The translations under genes and the position numbers were made by a program. Source: a virus. From it: DNA of 64,000 bases. The stretch is from positions 1-64,000 of the IMG/VR virus record IMGVR_UViG_3300050821_005436. One strand, 5' to 3'. Positions 24,889-33,578 of this stretch are shown here, one piece after another. Within the stretch, counting starts at the first letter, position 1; each line of letters begins with the position of its first letter. Below the pieces are notes generated by a model. The model did not search any database. It was given only the letters and a program-made list of their open reading frames with translations, and was not told the DNA's origin.

Positions 24889-25658
24889 AAAAATTTATCC
24901 TCGACATACTCAATCAAATCATTTGCAATTATCTCATGATATTGACCTTTCAAATGCCAAGAAGGTAACACTGCATCCTTCTCTTTTATTCGATAGTAAT
25001 CATATGCTCTCTGTAATGCGCCCATCGGAAAAATATCAACGGTTTTCATATACTCAGACTTCATTGCACGTATTTTTTCAGACATATCAAATCTGTATGT
25101 GTATGCATGATTATAAAAAGAAAAATTTAAGAATGATATGTTAAGTTTCTTGAAGAAGTCTCGTATAATAAATGCTTGAGAATAAAATTGTGTCGCCAAT
25201 GTTTCTTCATCTATAAATTTCTTAATATAACTTACTAATTCTGAAGTCTCTGGATAGTTGTTCATATGAATGTCAATTTTATCAACATTCAACCCCTCTA
25301 ATTGATATTTTTGGCTACTGCAAAAAGTCATTCTATTTCTGAACGTGTCTTGGGTGACGCAGATAATTTTTTCGTTTGGATATTCCATCCTAATTCTAAC
25401 AAAATTGTTGAACATGTTTTCGGTGATCATTTGTTGTGATGCGCCACCTTTCCCAAAATTGTGTATTGACCAATCTGTTCTCATTTCCTTCATGAATCCA
25501 GTATAAGTTAGATCCTTTCTAAGAACATCAGTAGTTGGATTATACACCATACTACTTCTAGCAATGTCAGGTGTCATTAAGCAATATCCTGGCACATTTT
25601 GTTCTTCCCACAATTCAGTTCCATCCGTATATGAATCACCAACACAAATAACGATCAT
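24885..25658 (-). CDS. SGNH-hydrolase-like protein
   Basis: The 257-residue protein has G-D-S-Y-T-D-G-T-E-L-W-E-E (Ser9), N-F-G-K-G-G-A-S-Q, T-Q-D-T, and L-P-S-W-H-L-K-G-Q-Y-H. Its central region (L-A-T-Q-F-Y-S-Q-A-F, F-P-M-GA) groups it with the probably inactive paralogue at 20926-21537, while that one has lost both catalytic blocks. A ribosome site (GAGGAAG) and a late promoter motif lie upstream. It heads a two-gene unit. Confidence 0.72.
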   Translation of the reverse strand: MIVICVGDSYTDGTELWEEQNVPGYCLMTPDIARSSMVYNPTTDVLRKDLTYTGFMKEMRTDWSIHNFGKGGASQQMITENMFNNFVRIRMEYPNEKIICVTQDTFRNRMTFCSSQKYQLEGLNVDKIDIHMNNYPETSELVSYIKKFIDEETLATQFYSQAFIIRDFFKKLNISFLNFSFYNHAYTYRFDMSEKIRAMKSEYMKTVDIFPMGALQRAYDYYRIKEKDAVLPSWHLKGQYHEIIANDLIEYVEDKFL

Positions 25659-25676
25659 TTTATCTTCCTCATGAAT

Positions 25677-25682
25677 TATTTA
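25677..25682 (-). promoter_or_regulatory. T4-late-type promoter, minus-strand half of a divergent palindrome
   Basis: Minus-strand TAAATA forms one half of the perfect palindrome TATTTAC/GTAAATA (25677-25690). The start near 25671 gives a leader with GAGGAAG before ATG 25658. Confidence 0.6.
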
Positions 25683-25684
25683 CG

Positions 25685-25690
25685 TAAATA
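25685..25690 (+). promoter_or_regulatory. T4-late-type promoter, plus-strand half; ATG at predicted +1
   Basis: TAAATA is followed by five bases and ATG 25696. There is no ribosome site upstream and the neighbouring gene is divergent, so a leaderless mRNA is likely if this promoter is used. Confidence 0.65.
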
Positions 25691-25695
25691 TTCGC

Positions 25696-26550
25696 ATGAC
25701 TACGATTAAAATCACTTTTAATACGCACTACACGTTAGATTTTACATTAACTGAATCTGAGATATCAGAGCGATGGCTCACTGTGTTAAAAGATGCTATC
25801 AAAAATTACAGTATAGATGATCCAATGAGATTCTATGGCTTTTCTTCCAATGCTGATATTGCACTCCAAAAAATAAACACAACAATAGATACGATAAACA
25901 ACCATAAACCGTTAATTGATAGAAACGTGTTATCAGTTCATGATTATGATACTCTGAATTACTTGCACAGCATTTTTGAAAAACACCATGGACTATCAGA
26001 TGCGCAAACAAATGAATTCAAAAGTATGCCAGAAGAATACCAGAAAGCATTGTGCCAATTGAACATAGATGTTCATAGATGCGAGTCTGTCCTCAGAGGT
26101 AACAAACCCAGGGTCGTCGTAACGTATTTTGAGCAACCAAAGACAGAAAAATTCAATGATGCTGATTTTGATTTGATGACTAATCGATATGAATTCGGAA
26201 CTGTTTATCTTAATTATGTGAATATCGGAAAAACTTTAGAAGATTTAGCACAAGACAATGATGAATATATCAGTAGAGAAGCATTCAAGCCATTCATAAA
26301 TTTTAGTTCTGATTTCAATATCAAATTTTGGGACACTGATGTTCCAAAAGCAAAGATAGTAGAAAAAATGATGGACGAATATTACATTGAGCATCAAGAA
26401 TTTTTCAATTCGTTGGGCTATGAAAGAAATCATCCGTATTTAAAACCAGGCTCAATTCCTGTAGCAAAATTGTCTAGCAGTGAAGATCGTGAATCTATCA
26501 TTAACAACATAAAGAACAATCAACTCATTACAAAGATATTAATAGAATGA
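25696..26550 (+). CDS. uncharacterised phage protein coupled to a radical SAM gene
   Basis: The 284-residue soluble protein begins with a beta-hairpin-like segment (T-I-K-I-T-F-N-x-H-Y-x-L-D-F-T-L) and continues with helices. A central V-V-V-T-Y-F and a C-terminal N-H-P-Y-L-K-P-G-S-I-P-V segment stand out. No catalytic motif is recognised. It overlaps the radical SAM gene by four bases (ATGA 26547-26550), so it may be that enzyme's partner or substrate carrier. It has no ribosome site; see the promoter at 25685. Confidence 0.6.
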   Translation: MTTIKITFNTHYTLDFTLTESEISERWLTVLKDAIKNYSIDDPMRFYGFSSNADIALQKINTTIDTINNHKPLIDRNVLSVHDYDTLNYLHSIFEKHHGLSDAQTNEFKSMPEEYQKALCQLNIDVHRCESVLRGNKPRVVVTYFEQPKTEKFNDADFDLMTNRYEFGTVYLNYVNIGKTLEDLAQDNDEYISREAFKPFINFSSDFNIKFWDTDVPKAKIVEKMMDEYYIEHQEFFNSLGYERNHPYLKPGSIPVAKLSSSEDRESIINNIKNNQLITKILIE

Positions 26551-27500
26551 AACGAATCATAGAAATTTTCTCAGAAAAGCCAAACACATTTCATATTGAT
26601 TTTTTGATCAACAATATTTGCCAAAATTCTTGCTGGTATTGTGAGCCAAATCTATACAATGGTTCTAATCATCATTTCGAAGATGAAGAATTATTTGCAT
26701 TCATTGATAATCTGAATTCGAATCTAAAAGATAAAAAAGTTCATATCGCATTTAGTGGTGGCGAGCCAACTCTCTATCCCAAATTTATAGAGTTAGTTCA
26801 ACGAATGAAATCCTTAGGATGGACAGTAGGACTTACTTCAAATGGACAAAGAACTGCTAGATACTTTTCTGAACTCGCACCACACTGTGCATATATTGCA
26901 ATGTCGTATCATTCAGAATTTGCTAAAGAGGATTGGATGAATACTGCGTTAGCTGCTGCTGAACATACACAAGTGCTCGTGCGTGTTATGATGGATCCAT
27001 ATAATTGGGATCATTGCTATGCTAAGTTTAATGAGTTTGCTGCAAATCCCAATTTAGCTGTTGAAGCTGTCAGATTATATAGACATGAAGGTATGAGTCT
27101 AGGGGCAGACGGGAAGGATGTGGGTTATATTGATGAACAAGACGCATGGTTAAACAGCGTATCAAGAGTAGAACGTAAGAATTGGATTCAAACCGAAGTC
27201 AATACAACTGATGCATTCGCCAAGTTCAATGATAGTGAATTCAAAAAGATCAATACGATTGATTTAGTTAATTCAAAGCAGAATTCATTTGTAGGATTTG
27301 AATGTGATATCGGTAAAGCGAGTTTGTTTATAAATTATGATGGCCAAGTGAAGCGGGGGAATTGCTTCAATGATGGATGGGAGGGAAGATTTAATGAAGT
27401 GGATTTAGAAAAACTCTTATCCACTTCTACCAAATGTCGGACGCCATTCTGTTATTGCGGGATTGACGTTACTGTCCCTAAGAGAAAATTACCTAAATAA
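26547..27500 (+). CDS. radical SAM protein
   Basis: The 317-residue protein has the CxxxCxxC cluster (Cys25, Cys29, Cys32) and G-G-E-P-T (71-75), the signature of S-adenosylmethionine radical enzymes. The C-terminal 70 residues hold further Cys residues, including a closely spaced C-R-T-P-F-C-Y-C-G group, as in SPASM or twitch domains that bind auxiliary iron-sulfur clusters. Unlike the five minus-strand radical SAM proteins, its extra Cys residues follow the core domain. The substrate is unknown. It converges with the minus-strand operon, overlapping by 12 bases. Confidence 0.85.
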   Translation: MKRIIEIFSEKPNTFHIDFLINNICQNSCWYCEPNLYNGSNHHFEDEELFAFIDNLNSNLKDKKVHIAFSGGEPTLYPKFIELVQRMKSLGWTVGLTSNGQRTARYFSELAPHCAYIAMSYHSEFAKEDWMNTALAAAEHTQVLVRVMMDPYNWDHCYAKFNEFAANPNLAVEAVRLYRHEGMSLGADGKDVGYIDEQDAWLNSVSRVERKNWIQTEVNTTDAFAKFNDSEFKKINTIDLVNSKQNSFVGFECDIGKASLFINYDGQVKRGNCFNDGWEGRFNEVDLEKLLSTSTKCRTPFCYCGIDVTVPKRKLPK

Positions 27501-28649
27501 TTTATGATTTGTTCCGCGCGTTTCATCTAATCCATTCAACACCTCTTTCATTTTCTTACGTTCAGTATAGTCAGGTTTATTGTTTTCTAACCAAGAATTC
27601 ACAGTAGAAACAATCTGTTGATTATCAATCTTTGTGATACTTTCTTTAACTTGCTCTTGCTCTTGCTCCGTTAATGCTGAGGCAGAATAATAAGATGGTG
27701 AATAGACTGGATTCACATGCATATCTAAATTATAGTTTTTTAACCAATTATACATGCATGGAACTTCTACATAATTGATTGCTGATAGTGTTTGACACAC
27801 CATGTAATATACATTGTCAGGCTTATTCGCAATGAACCATTCTAAGTTAGCAACGATGTTTTCAAATTTAGAACCCCATCGCAAATAATCATTAAATTCA
27901 CCTAGTGCATCAATACTGAATTGCACAACTACGCGCTTAAACTGACTCCAAAGTTCAATAAATTCTTCATCTTTGATCGTTAAATTGATACTGTATTCAA
28001 TATGAATGTTCTTAGCAACTCCCATATCAATAAGTTTTTGAAGCAATACCTTGTGTTGCTTGATTAGAAGTGGTTCTCCACCATTGATATAAATTTTCTG
28101 AACATGTTTGCTTATAGCTGCTAGATTTTCGTAAAATTCTTCGCTTTCGAACCAACGAGTTTGCTTAGAATTTTCAAAAGCTTTGAACCATTCAATTTTC
28201 TTTGTAAGAAACTGTTCATCCTTACTCCACTTAGAACTAGATATGCTGTTACACGTAATGCAGGCCAGGTTACACGTATTACCCAACCGTAACTCGATGA
28301 ATTGTAAAGGTGAATCAATGCTACCATCCACATACGTAAATGTGTCATCTTCTTTCCAGTTATATAAATGATTTTCTAACTGTCTCTTACTTCTTCCGCC
28401 AGATCGCTCTGTTTCATAGCATCTATGGCATTGGGAAGGTTCAATTCCAGCAAGCATATTTAGACGAACTTGTTTAAATGATTCACTGTTGCGAATTTCA
28501 TCTAATGTATTTTTACCTAAGAAAAGCATCTGCCCGTTTGTTCTAGCAAATGTATCTGAATTAGAAAAATCACCTTGACAACATACACTTACAGAACCAT
28601 TTGGATGTGATGCAAGATGATTCCACATCAATGCACATGATTTAAACAT
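27489..28649 (-). CDS. radical SAM protein with N-terminal cysteine domain
   Basis: The 386-residue protein has an N-terminal Cys domain (Cys5, Cys23-Cys24, then C-H-R-C at 74-77 followed by Y-E-T-E) ahead of the radical SAM core CxxxCxxC (Cys126, 130, 133) and N-G-G-E-P-L-L. The Cys pattern is that of a SPASM/twitch auxiliary domain, placed before the core instead of after it. The enzyme should cleave SAM and modify an unknown target. It is the last gene of the operon from 38436 and overlaps the preceding radical SAM gene by eight bases. Confidence 0.85.
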   Translation of the reverse strand: MFKSCALMWNHLASHPNGSVSVCCQGDFSNSDTFARTNGQMLFLGKNTLDEIRNSESFKQVRLNMLAGIEPSQCHRCYETERSGGRSKRQLENHLYNWKEDDTFTYVDGSIDSPLQFIELRLGNTCNLACITCNSISSSKWSKDEQFLTKKIEWFKAFENSKQTRWFESEEFYENLAAISKHVQKIYINGGEPLLIKQHKVLLQKLIDMGVAKNIHIEYSINLTIKDEEFIELWSQFKRVVVQFSIDALGEFNDYLRWGSKFENIVANLEWFIANKPDNVYYMVCQTLSAINYVEVPCMYNWLKNYNLDMHVNPVYSPSYYSASALTEQEQEQVKESITKIDNQQIVSTVNSWLENNKPDYTERKKMKEVLNGLDETRGTNHKLFR

Positions 28650-29931
28650 TTTTCCACCATTCTAACGCATCACCAGTCAATATTGTATTCATAGATAAAG
28701 CTGTTTTCCTATGTTCCTCTAACTTCATATATCGTTCCTTACCCCATTTGATACCTTGTTCATAGTTATCATATTTTTGATCAAACGTCTGACGATTCTT
28801 CATGTCTTTAAATGTATCTGCATATACTTTTGTATAAGGTGAATTCAAAGTGCTTTCATATGAAATCAAATCATCCAAGATTGGATCTAGAATTGCATGC
28901 GGAAGACACATCGGGCTCATGATTGCAGAACTTTCAAAATCAAACGTAATCTTAACATAAGATTTTACTTGCAATTCTGCTGCAAGTCTCATTAAATTTT
29001 TCATATCAAACAGACCAGGCAAAGTTATCGTCACATCAATAACCATTCCGTTCATTCCGAACAGATTATTTAAGAACATACCTTCTTTAAAGTTCTCTAA
29101 CCATTGCTCCCATTTAAGTCCAGTTCTAATGTATTCTGCAACATCGCCTGTTGCATCCATGCTTGCACATACATTCACCCCCTTAAAGTAAGGTAACAAA
29201 TCATATAGATTTCTTACATTGCTTAGATTTGTATTGTATCGCACGATTACATTTTTACTCTGACCAGACTCTACAAGATGATTCATTATCGACCAGTGAA
29301 TAGGATACATAAGTGGCTCTCCACCAACCCAATATATTTCTTCAATACGATTTTCTTTGACTGCATCCCAAAGTTCTTGTTCCAAGACTTGTTGAAAATT
29401 TTCTATCTTCGCTTTGTTATCAGCATTCATCCATTTTTCAGTTTGCGGATTCCAAGTGCCTAGCATTCTTTTTTCACTTTCCCATGCAGAACTAAGTTCT
29501 GGGCCACACATACGACATTTGAAGTTACACAGATTGCTAACACGGTAATCATAGCTCATTGGCTTCAATGAAGTATATCCATTTTCGTCAATAGAATCAA
29601 ACGCTTCTTGAATCTTCTGTGAAAACAATGTTTCATTAAAATATTGTTTATATGTATGAAGATTCAAGATATTATCATTGCATATTTCGCACTGCGAGGG
29701 AACTTCACCATTTTTCATTTTCAATCGTATGCTTCGAATGTATTCGCTATTCCACCAATCATCTAGGGGAATAGGATTATAGTCTGAGTGTTTTGCTTCA
29801 CCCTTATCAATATACCCTTTAAAGAATTGCGGTTCCTCTCTACTAGCACAACATAATCTGCGCTCTCCTGTAGGATGCGCCATAGTATGCAATACCGAAG
29901 CAGTGCAAAATGATTTTGGTATTTGAGACAT
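28642..29931 (-). CDS. radical SAM protein with N-terminal cysteine domain
   Basis: The 429-residue protein has the same order: Cys9, Cys27-Cys28 and C-E-I-C (81-84) in the N-terminal domain, the core cluster Cys135, 139, 142, then V-G-G-E-P-L-M. A C-G-P-E-L-S-S-A-W segment follows the core cluster and recurs in the 419-residue paralogue (C-G-P-Q-L-S-S-T). It starts on the stop of a small protein gene (TAATG at 29931), so the two are coupled. Confidence 0.85.
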   Translation of the reverse strand: MSQIPKSFCTASVLHTMAHPTGERRLCCASREEPQFFKGYIDKGEAKHSDYNPIPLDDWWNSEYIRSIRLKMKNGEVPSQCEICNDNILNLHTYKQYFNETLFSQKIQEAFDSIDENGYTSLKPMSYDYRVSNLCNFKCRMCGPELSSAWESEKRMLGTWNPQTEKWMNADNKAKIENFQQVLEQELWDAVKENRIEEIYWVGGEPLMYPIHWSIMNHLVESGQSKNVIVRYNTNLSNVRNLYDLLPYFKGVNVCASMDATGDVAEYIRTGLKWEQWLENFKEGMFLNNLFGMNGMVIDVTITLPGLFDMKNLMRLAAELQVKSYVKITFDFESSAIMSPMCLPHAILDPILDDLISYESTLNSPYTKVYADTFKDMKNRQTFDQKYDNYEQGIKWGKERYMKLEEHRKTALSMNTILTGDALEWWKNV

Positions 29932-30224
29932 TATAAGTGTTTAATTATGAATTCTAGTGCTTCTTTTTCGCAATCGAAGACTAAAATAATTCTTGAGTAA
30001 AGGGATGTTCCAGCAAATCCCTGAGGATAAATTGGTGTTTCTAATTCTAATTTTGATCTTACAGATTTTCCTTGAAGGAAATTTGATTGTGCAGTAGTTA
30101 GCCACATGCGAGTTTCGAAACATAATGAATCATTTTCTACTGTTTTCATTTCAGTATATGCTCCTGGCCATGAGGCGTCTAAATTGATTCTATTCCAGGA
30201 TTTCAAAACTACTTCAGTTGCCAT
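29931..30224 (-). CDS. small protein between radical SAM genes (97 aa)
   Basis: The 97-residue protein is mostly beta-like with a C-terminal R-I-I-L-V-F-D-C-E-K-E-A-L-E-F. The same C-terminal pattern (aromatic strand, acidic turn, [DE]A-hydrophobic-x-F, basic end) occurs in the small proteins at 30224-30523 and 31748-32047. It shares single-base stop/start overlaps with both neighbours (TAATG). It could be a substrate or adaptor of the adjacent radical SAM enzymes; there is no Cys-rich or leader-like core as in typical RiPP precursors. Confidence 0.6.
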   Translation of the reverse strand: MATEVVLKSWNRINLDASWPGAYTEMKTVENDSLCFETRMWLTTAQSNFLQGKSVRSKLELETPIYPQGFAGTSLYSRIILVFDCEKEALEFIIKHL

Positions 30225-30523
30225 TAATTCGCCATTCTATTGTTGTATCTTAAACTAAATTCAAACGCATCCTGGTCAGTATCAAATTCTATATAATAAT
30301 GTATAGAATACTTTTGGCCAGGCCATTCAGTGTGAGTCTGTTTTACAATTGTCTCTCTAATTATCCTATATGATTTTTGTTTTAACCAATCGAGAGACAA
30401 TATTTCCTTATACAGAGAAAATGGATTCTTCTCTATTTCTTTTTTATCATAAACAACTTTCCCAACTTCCATCGTCCTCAAGAAGTTTGGTTCAATTTTT
30501 TCGAGTAATACTCTGCTTGTCAT
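30224..30523 (-). CDS. small protein between radical SAM genes (99 aa)
   Basis: The 99-residue protein ends with Y-Y-I-E-F-D-T-D-Q-D-A-F-E-F-S, the shared C-terminal pattern of this group. The N-terminal half is Lys/Glu-rich and helical. It overlaps the upstream radical SAM gene by 32 bases and shares its stop with the start of the next small gene. Function unknown; likely the same role as its two relatives. Confidence 0.6.
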   Translation of the reverse strand: MTSRVLLEKIEPNFLRTMEVGKVVYDKKEIEKNPFSLYKEILSLDWLKQKSYRIIRETIVKQTHTEWPGQKYSIHYYIEFDTDQDAFEFSLRYNNRMAN

Positions 30524-31751
30524 AAAGAGTTTTATTAATTAACAACTCAGCTAGTTCTGGAGCAACATCGAAAATATTTTCGTTCCTCTGAAAATCCAAT
30601 AATTCAGTGCTAATTGTTAATTGGTCACTTAAGTCTTGCCCAGGTTGCATCATAAAGCTGATCAATCCTTCAGCAGAAGAAACCAAATTGTTATCAAACT
30701 CAAATTTAGATTTCTTCAAATATTCAACATAGCTTTCTAGTTTAATTTTTGCATATTGTTTAAATTCATCACTTGTATTCTTAACACAATAATATTCTTG
30801 TGTGTGCAAAAGGTTAAACAAAATTTCTGGTCTTGCACCATCTAACCAACCAGCTTCTCTAAAATATTTATGAATGTCTTCTAGACGTGCAATATTAAAA
30901 ACACTGATTGTAGGAGCAAACCAAACACAAACATTTGTATGTTCTTTAGTATAAATCATCATTTCATCAATATTTTTCTTAACGACTGACCAATCTGTTC
31001 CATAGCGCCAATATTCAGCACGATCCTCAATTTCATCTATACTAAAATTCATAGTAACACAATCAAATTTATGCCAGGCATCCCTGAAATCAAATGATTT
31101 ATAAGTTAATTTACTACCATTGGTAGAATATTGAATATTCACATCCGTTCTATTTTCTTCAATCAACTTATTGATAATTTTATAGTGATCTTCCATTAAT
31201 AATGGTTCGCCGCCCGCAAAATGCATTGCCTTAACTTGATTAGTATTCTGTTCAATAATTTGATTAAGACCAATTTCTGATGCACTTCGAATGTGTGTTA
31301 CTTTGTCACTTTTAATTCCTGATGCCCTATCTGACAGTTGCTTATATGTGCTACTCAATTGTGGTCCGCATGTTCTGCATGCATAGTTGCATAAATTGCT
31401 TGATCTAAAATCCCAATTCAACATTTTTACATCTGCTGTTCCATCTTCTTGTGTAGAATCTATCAACTCTTGGGCATGATCTAAAAATTGGTGATTGTAT
31501 GATTTTCTAAGAGATACTTGTCCAGCCTCTTCTGCTTTCCAACATGTTTTGCATACATCTAGTTTTTTATCTGCTAGAATGTCAATTCTAAATTTCTTAA
31601 ATTTTTCATTGTTCATTATAGCGATGCCAGACTCATCTAGCTGCCCAAATGAATCAGCAGGATTCACTGCACAGCATGGATACACGTTGTTGTTTGGCCA
31701 TAAGTGCATAGAGACCCATGGCGCCACACAGAGATGTTTTCTTTCAGTCAT
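30492..31751 (-). CDS. radical SAM protein with N-terminal cysteine domain
   Basis: The 419-residue protein has Cys8, Cys26-Cys27 and C-K-T-C (67-70) before the core cluster Cys121, 125, 128, then A-G-G-E-P-L-L. The C-V-A-P-W start followed by C-C is the classic entry of SPASM-type domains. It is coupled upstream to a 99-residue small protein (ATGA) and downstream to two more, so each enzyme in this part of the operon sits beside small proteins of one type. Confidence 0.85.
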   Translation of the reverse strand: MTERKHLCVAPWVSMHLWPNNNVYPCCAVNPADSFGQLDESGIAIMNNEKFKKFRIDILADKKLDVCKTCWKAEEAGQVSLRKSYNHQFLDHAQELIDSTQEDGTADVKMLNWDFRSSNLCNYACRTCGPQLSSTYKQLSDRASGIKSDKVTHIRSASEIGLNQIIEQNTNQVKAMHFAGGEPLLMEDHYKIINKLIEENRTDVNIQYSTNGSKLTYKSFDFRDAWHKFDCVTMNFSIDEIEDRAEYWRYGTDWSVVKKNIDEMMIYTKEHTNVCVWFAPTISVFNIARLEDIHKYFREAGWLDGARPEILFNLLHTQEYYCVKNTSDEFKQYAKIKLESYVEYLKKSKFEFDNNLVSSAEGLISFMMQPGQDLSDQLTISTELLDFQRNENIFDVAPELAELLINKTLYDKQSITRKN

Positions 31752-32047
31752 TTCTTCAATTTAAACGCCAATGCGTCTAACCTATTTTCAAATTTAATAA
31801 AGAATTTGGCTTGCACAAAGGGGGAACAATTAACGTCTTGCTCTTCCTTTGTTTCTACTAATATTTTTACACTTTTATACATAGAAAAATCTATAGTTGA
31901 TAATATCTTTTGCACTGCATGATTTACAAAACGAATATGACCTAGATCATATTCATGTTCTGTATCGTAAAAAGACGCATCATATCTATCTTCAATAATG
32001 CCATAGCTTTGTGTATAAACTAAAACTTTTAGATCGTCATCATTCAT
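31748..32047 (-). CDS. small protein between radical SAM genes (99 aa)
   Basis: The 99-residue protein ends with F-F-I-K-F-E-N-R-L-D-A-L-A-F, the third example of the shared C-terminal pattern. The rest is a mixed alpha/beta sequence with no known motif. It overlaps both flanking radical SAM genes by four to eight bases, which indicates strict co-translation. Confidence 0.6.
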   Translation of the reverse strand: MNDDDLKVLVYTQSYGIIEDRYDASFYDTEHEYDLGHIRFVNHAVQKILSTIDFSMYKSVKILVETKEEQDVNCSPFVQAKFFIKFENRLDALAFKLKK

Positions 32048-33578
32048 TTGAGTCAGGATTAATAATATCCCTGACAGTCTGAGGTTCTACATATTCTTGA
32101 CTGCCAGGATTTGCTTTTGAGGGTGAAAGAATCCATCCCTCCTCTTTAGCTTTATTTAACAACTCCTTATGCACGAACTCCATCGCTTTGGTGTTATCAC
32201 CATTAATCAATTCTTTAATTGGTTTCAACTCTGTCATCGGAAGACTTAGATACCAATCTTTCAATGCAGGAAACGTTTCAACGAAGTTTTTACCTCTACG
32301 TTGATCGTATTCAGCAAAGAATGTTCTAAAATCCCTTTGGCGAGATTCCAAACTACTAACGTTGCTATGTCCCTCATCAACTTCACGAATATATGTTATC
32401 ATGCGTTCGATACCTTCGACTTCATGTTGAGCTAATCTGTATTTGTTTGCACTCAACCAACGTTCTATCCACAGTGCTTGCTTTAATCGAATATCTTCTG
32501 GTAGTGTATTAACACTCATAAAGCTAGGGAAACGAAGTATATTGAAACTCATACAAGCATGATGGTCTCCATATGTTCGTTTCAGGTCAAGCATATCATC
32601 CATGAAGTCTGTAATGCTTCCTAAGCACAATGCATTTATTGTCATCATAACATGCGTGTTTTTGCAATTCCCTTCTCGCAGCATGTAATCAAAATTATTG
32701 AGCCATTCATCATAGTTGAGTCCATCGCGAATATATTCTGCTTGTTCTCCCCAAGCTTCGCAACTTGTATAAAGATGAAAATCTTCAAAACTGTGTGTTG
32801 CATTACATAGACGTTCAATCAACTCTTTCTTTGCACCAAGATTACTATTGACTGCTAAACGAACTTTACAATCTGGATTCTGTTCCCACCAGTCTATAAG
32901 CTTCCAGAAGTCTGGGCTCATAGTTCCTTCTCCGCCTGTAACACGTAGTTCAACTAAACTATGCTGTAACTCATTATTCCACCATTGCCAAAATGCTTCA
33001 GTATATGGATTGTCCTTATTCTTAATTCCATATGGCATTGCCCAACTTCCATCTTGATGATAGGCACCTGCACCATCACTTACGAGGTTTTGATAAGCGC
33101 CATTAACTTTAATATCATGCGCCCAAGTTGAGCTAAAACTTGCATTGCAGTATGAACAAGCAAAGTTGCACAAATTATCAAACGAAATTTCTAATGTCTT
33201 TGGGGCAATATCTTCAAAATTTTTATATTGTTCAATGCTCTTTTGAATGTCTTCCTCTGAATGAATGATACTTTTATAAACTCTATCACTCACTAAATCC
33301 TTGCCTAAATTTTCTACTCGCCAACAGTAATCGCATTCTTTGGTTTGTATGCCATCAATCATTTCTTTTCTTACTGTCTTTCTATATTCTGTGTTTAGCA
33401 ATGCTTTGTAACTTGCTTTTAGTTCAGTAAGAGGAATCTTTGATGCTGGTGGATGATGGCATGCAGTGGAAGTTCCAGACCCTAACCAAACTGTTCCGTT
33501 AAGTCCTTTTGCTGCACAATAAGTTGGGCTAATTGCATCCAATACCCGTTTCTTGTAATCTGAGTTTGATTCATTCAT
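32040..33578 (-). CDS. radical SAM protein, CHH subtype
   Basis: The 512-residue protein has Cys21, a C-H-H group (40-42) instead of the Cys-Cys pair, C-D-Y-C-W (82-86) and the core cluster Cys137, 141, 144. The SAM-binding G-G-E-P motif reads G-G-E-G-T-M, an unusual change. It shares with the 461-residue neighbour the order C-x-A-K ... C-H-H ... C-x-Y-C-W-x-x-E-x-L-G and an F-Y-x-EYDQRRG segment near the end, so the two are a close paralogous pair. Substrate unknown. Confidence 0.85.
   Translation of the reverse strand: MNESNSDYKKRVLDAISPTYCAAKGLNGTVWLGSGTSTACHHPPASKIPLTELKASYKALLNTEYRKTVRKEMIDGIQTKECDYCWRVENLGKDLVSDRVYKSIIHSEEDIQKSIEQYKNFEDIAPKTLEISFDNLCNFACSYCNASFSSTWAHDIKVNGAYQNLVSDGAGAYHQDGSWAMPYGIKNKDNPYTEAFWQWWNNELQHSLVELRVTGGEGTMSPDFWKLIDWWEQNPDCKVRLAVNSNLGAKKELIERLCNATHSFEDFHLYTSCEAWGEQAEYIRDGLNYDEWLNNFDYMLREGNCKNTHVMMTINALCLGSITDFMDDMLDLKRTYGDHHACMSFNILRFPSFMSVNTLPEDIRLKQALWIERWLSANKYRLAQHEVEGIERMITYIREVDEGHSNVSSLESRQRDFRTFFAEYDQRRGKNFVETFPALKDWYLSLPMTELKPIKELINGDNTKAMEFVHKELLNKAKEEGWILSPSKANPGSQEYVEPQTVRDIINPDSNE

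Noticed and set aside
29931-32047. Small proteins in the radical SAM operon as RiPP precursors
   Set aside because: They are about 100 residues, folded-looking, without a leader/core division, protease site or Cys/Ser/Thr-rich core.
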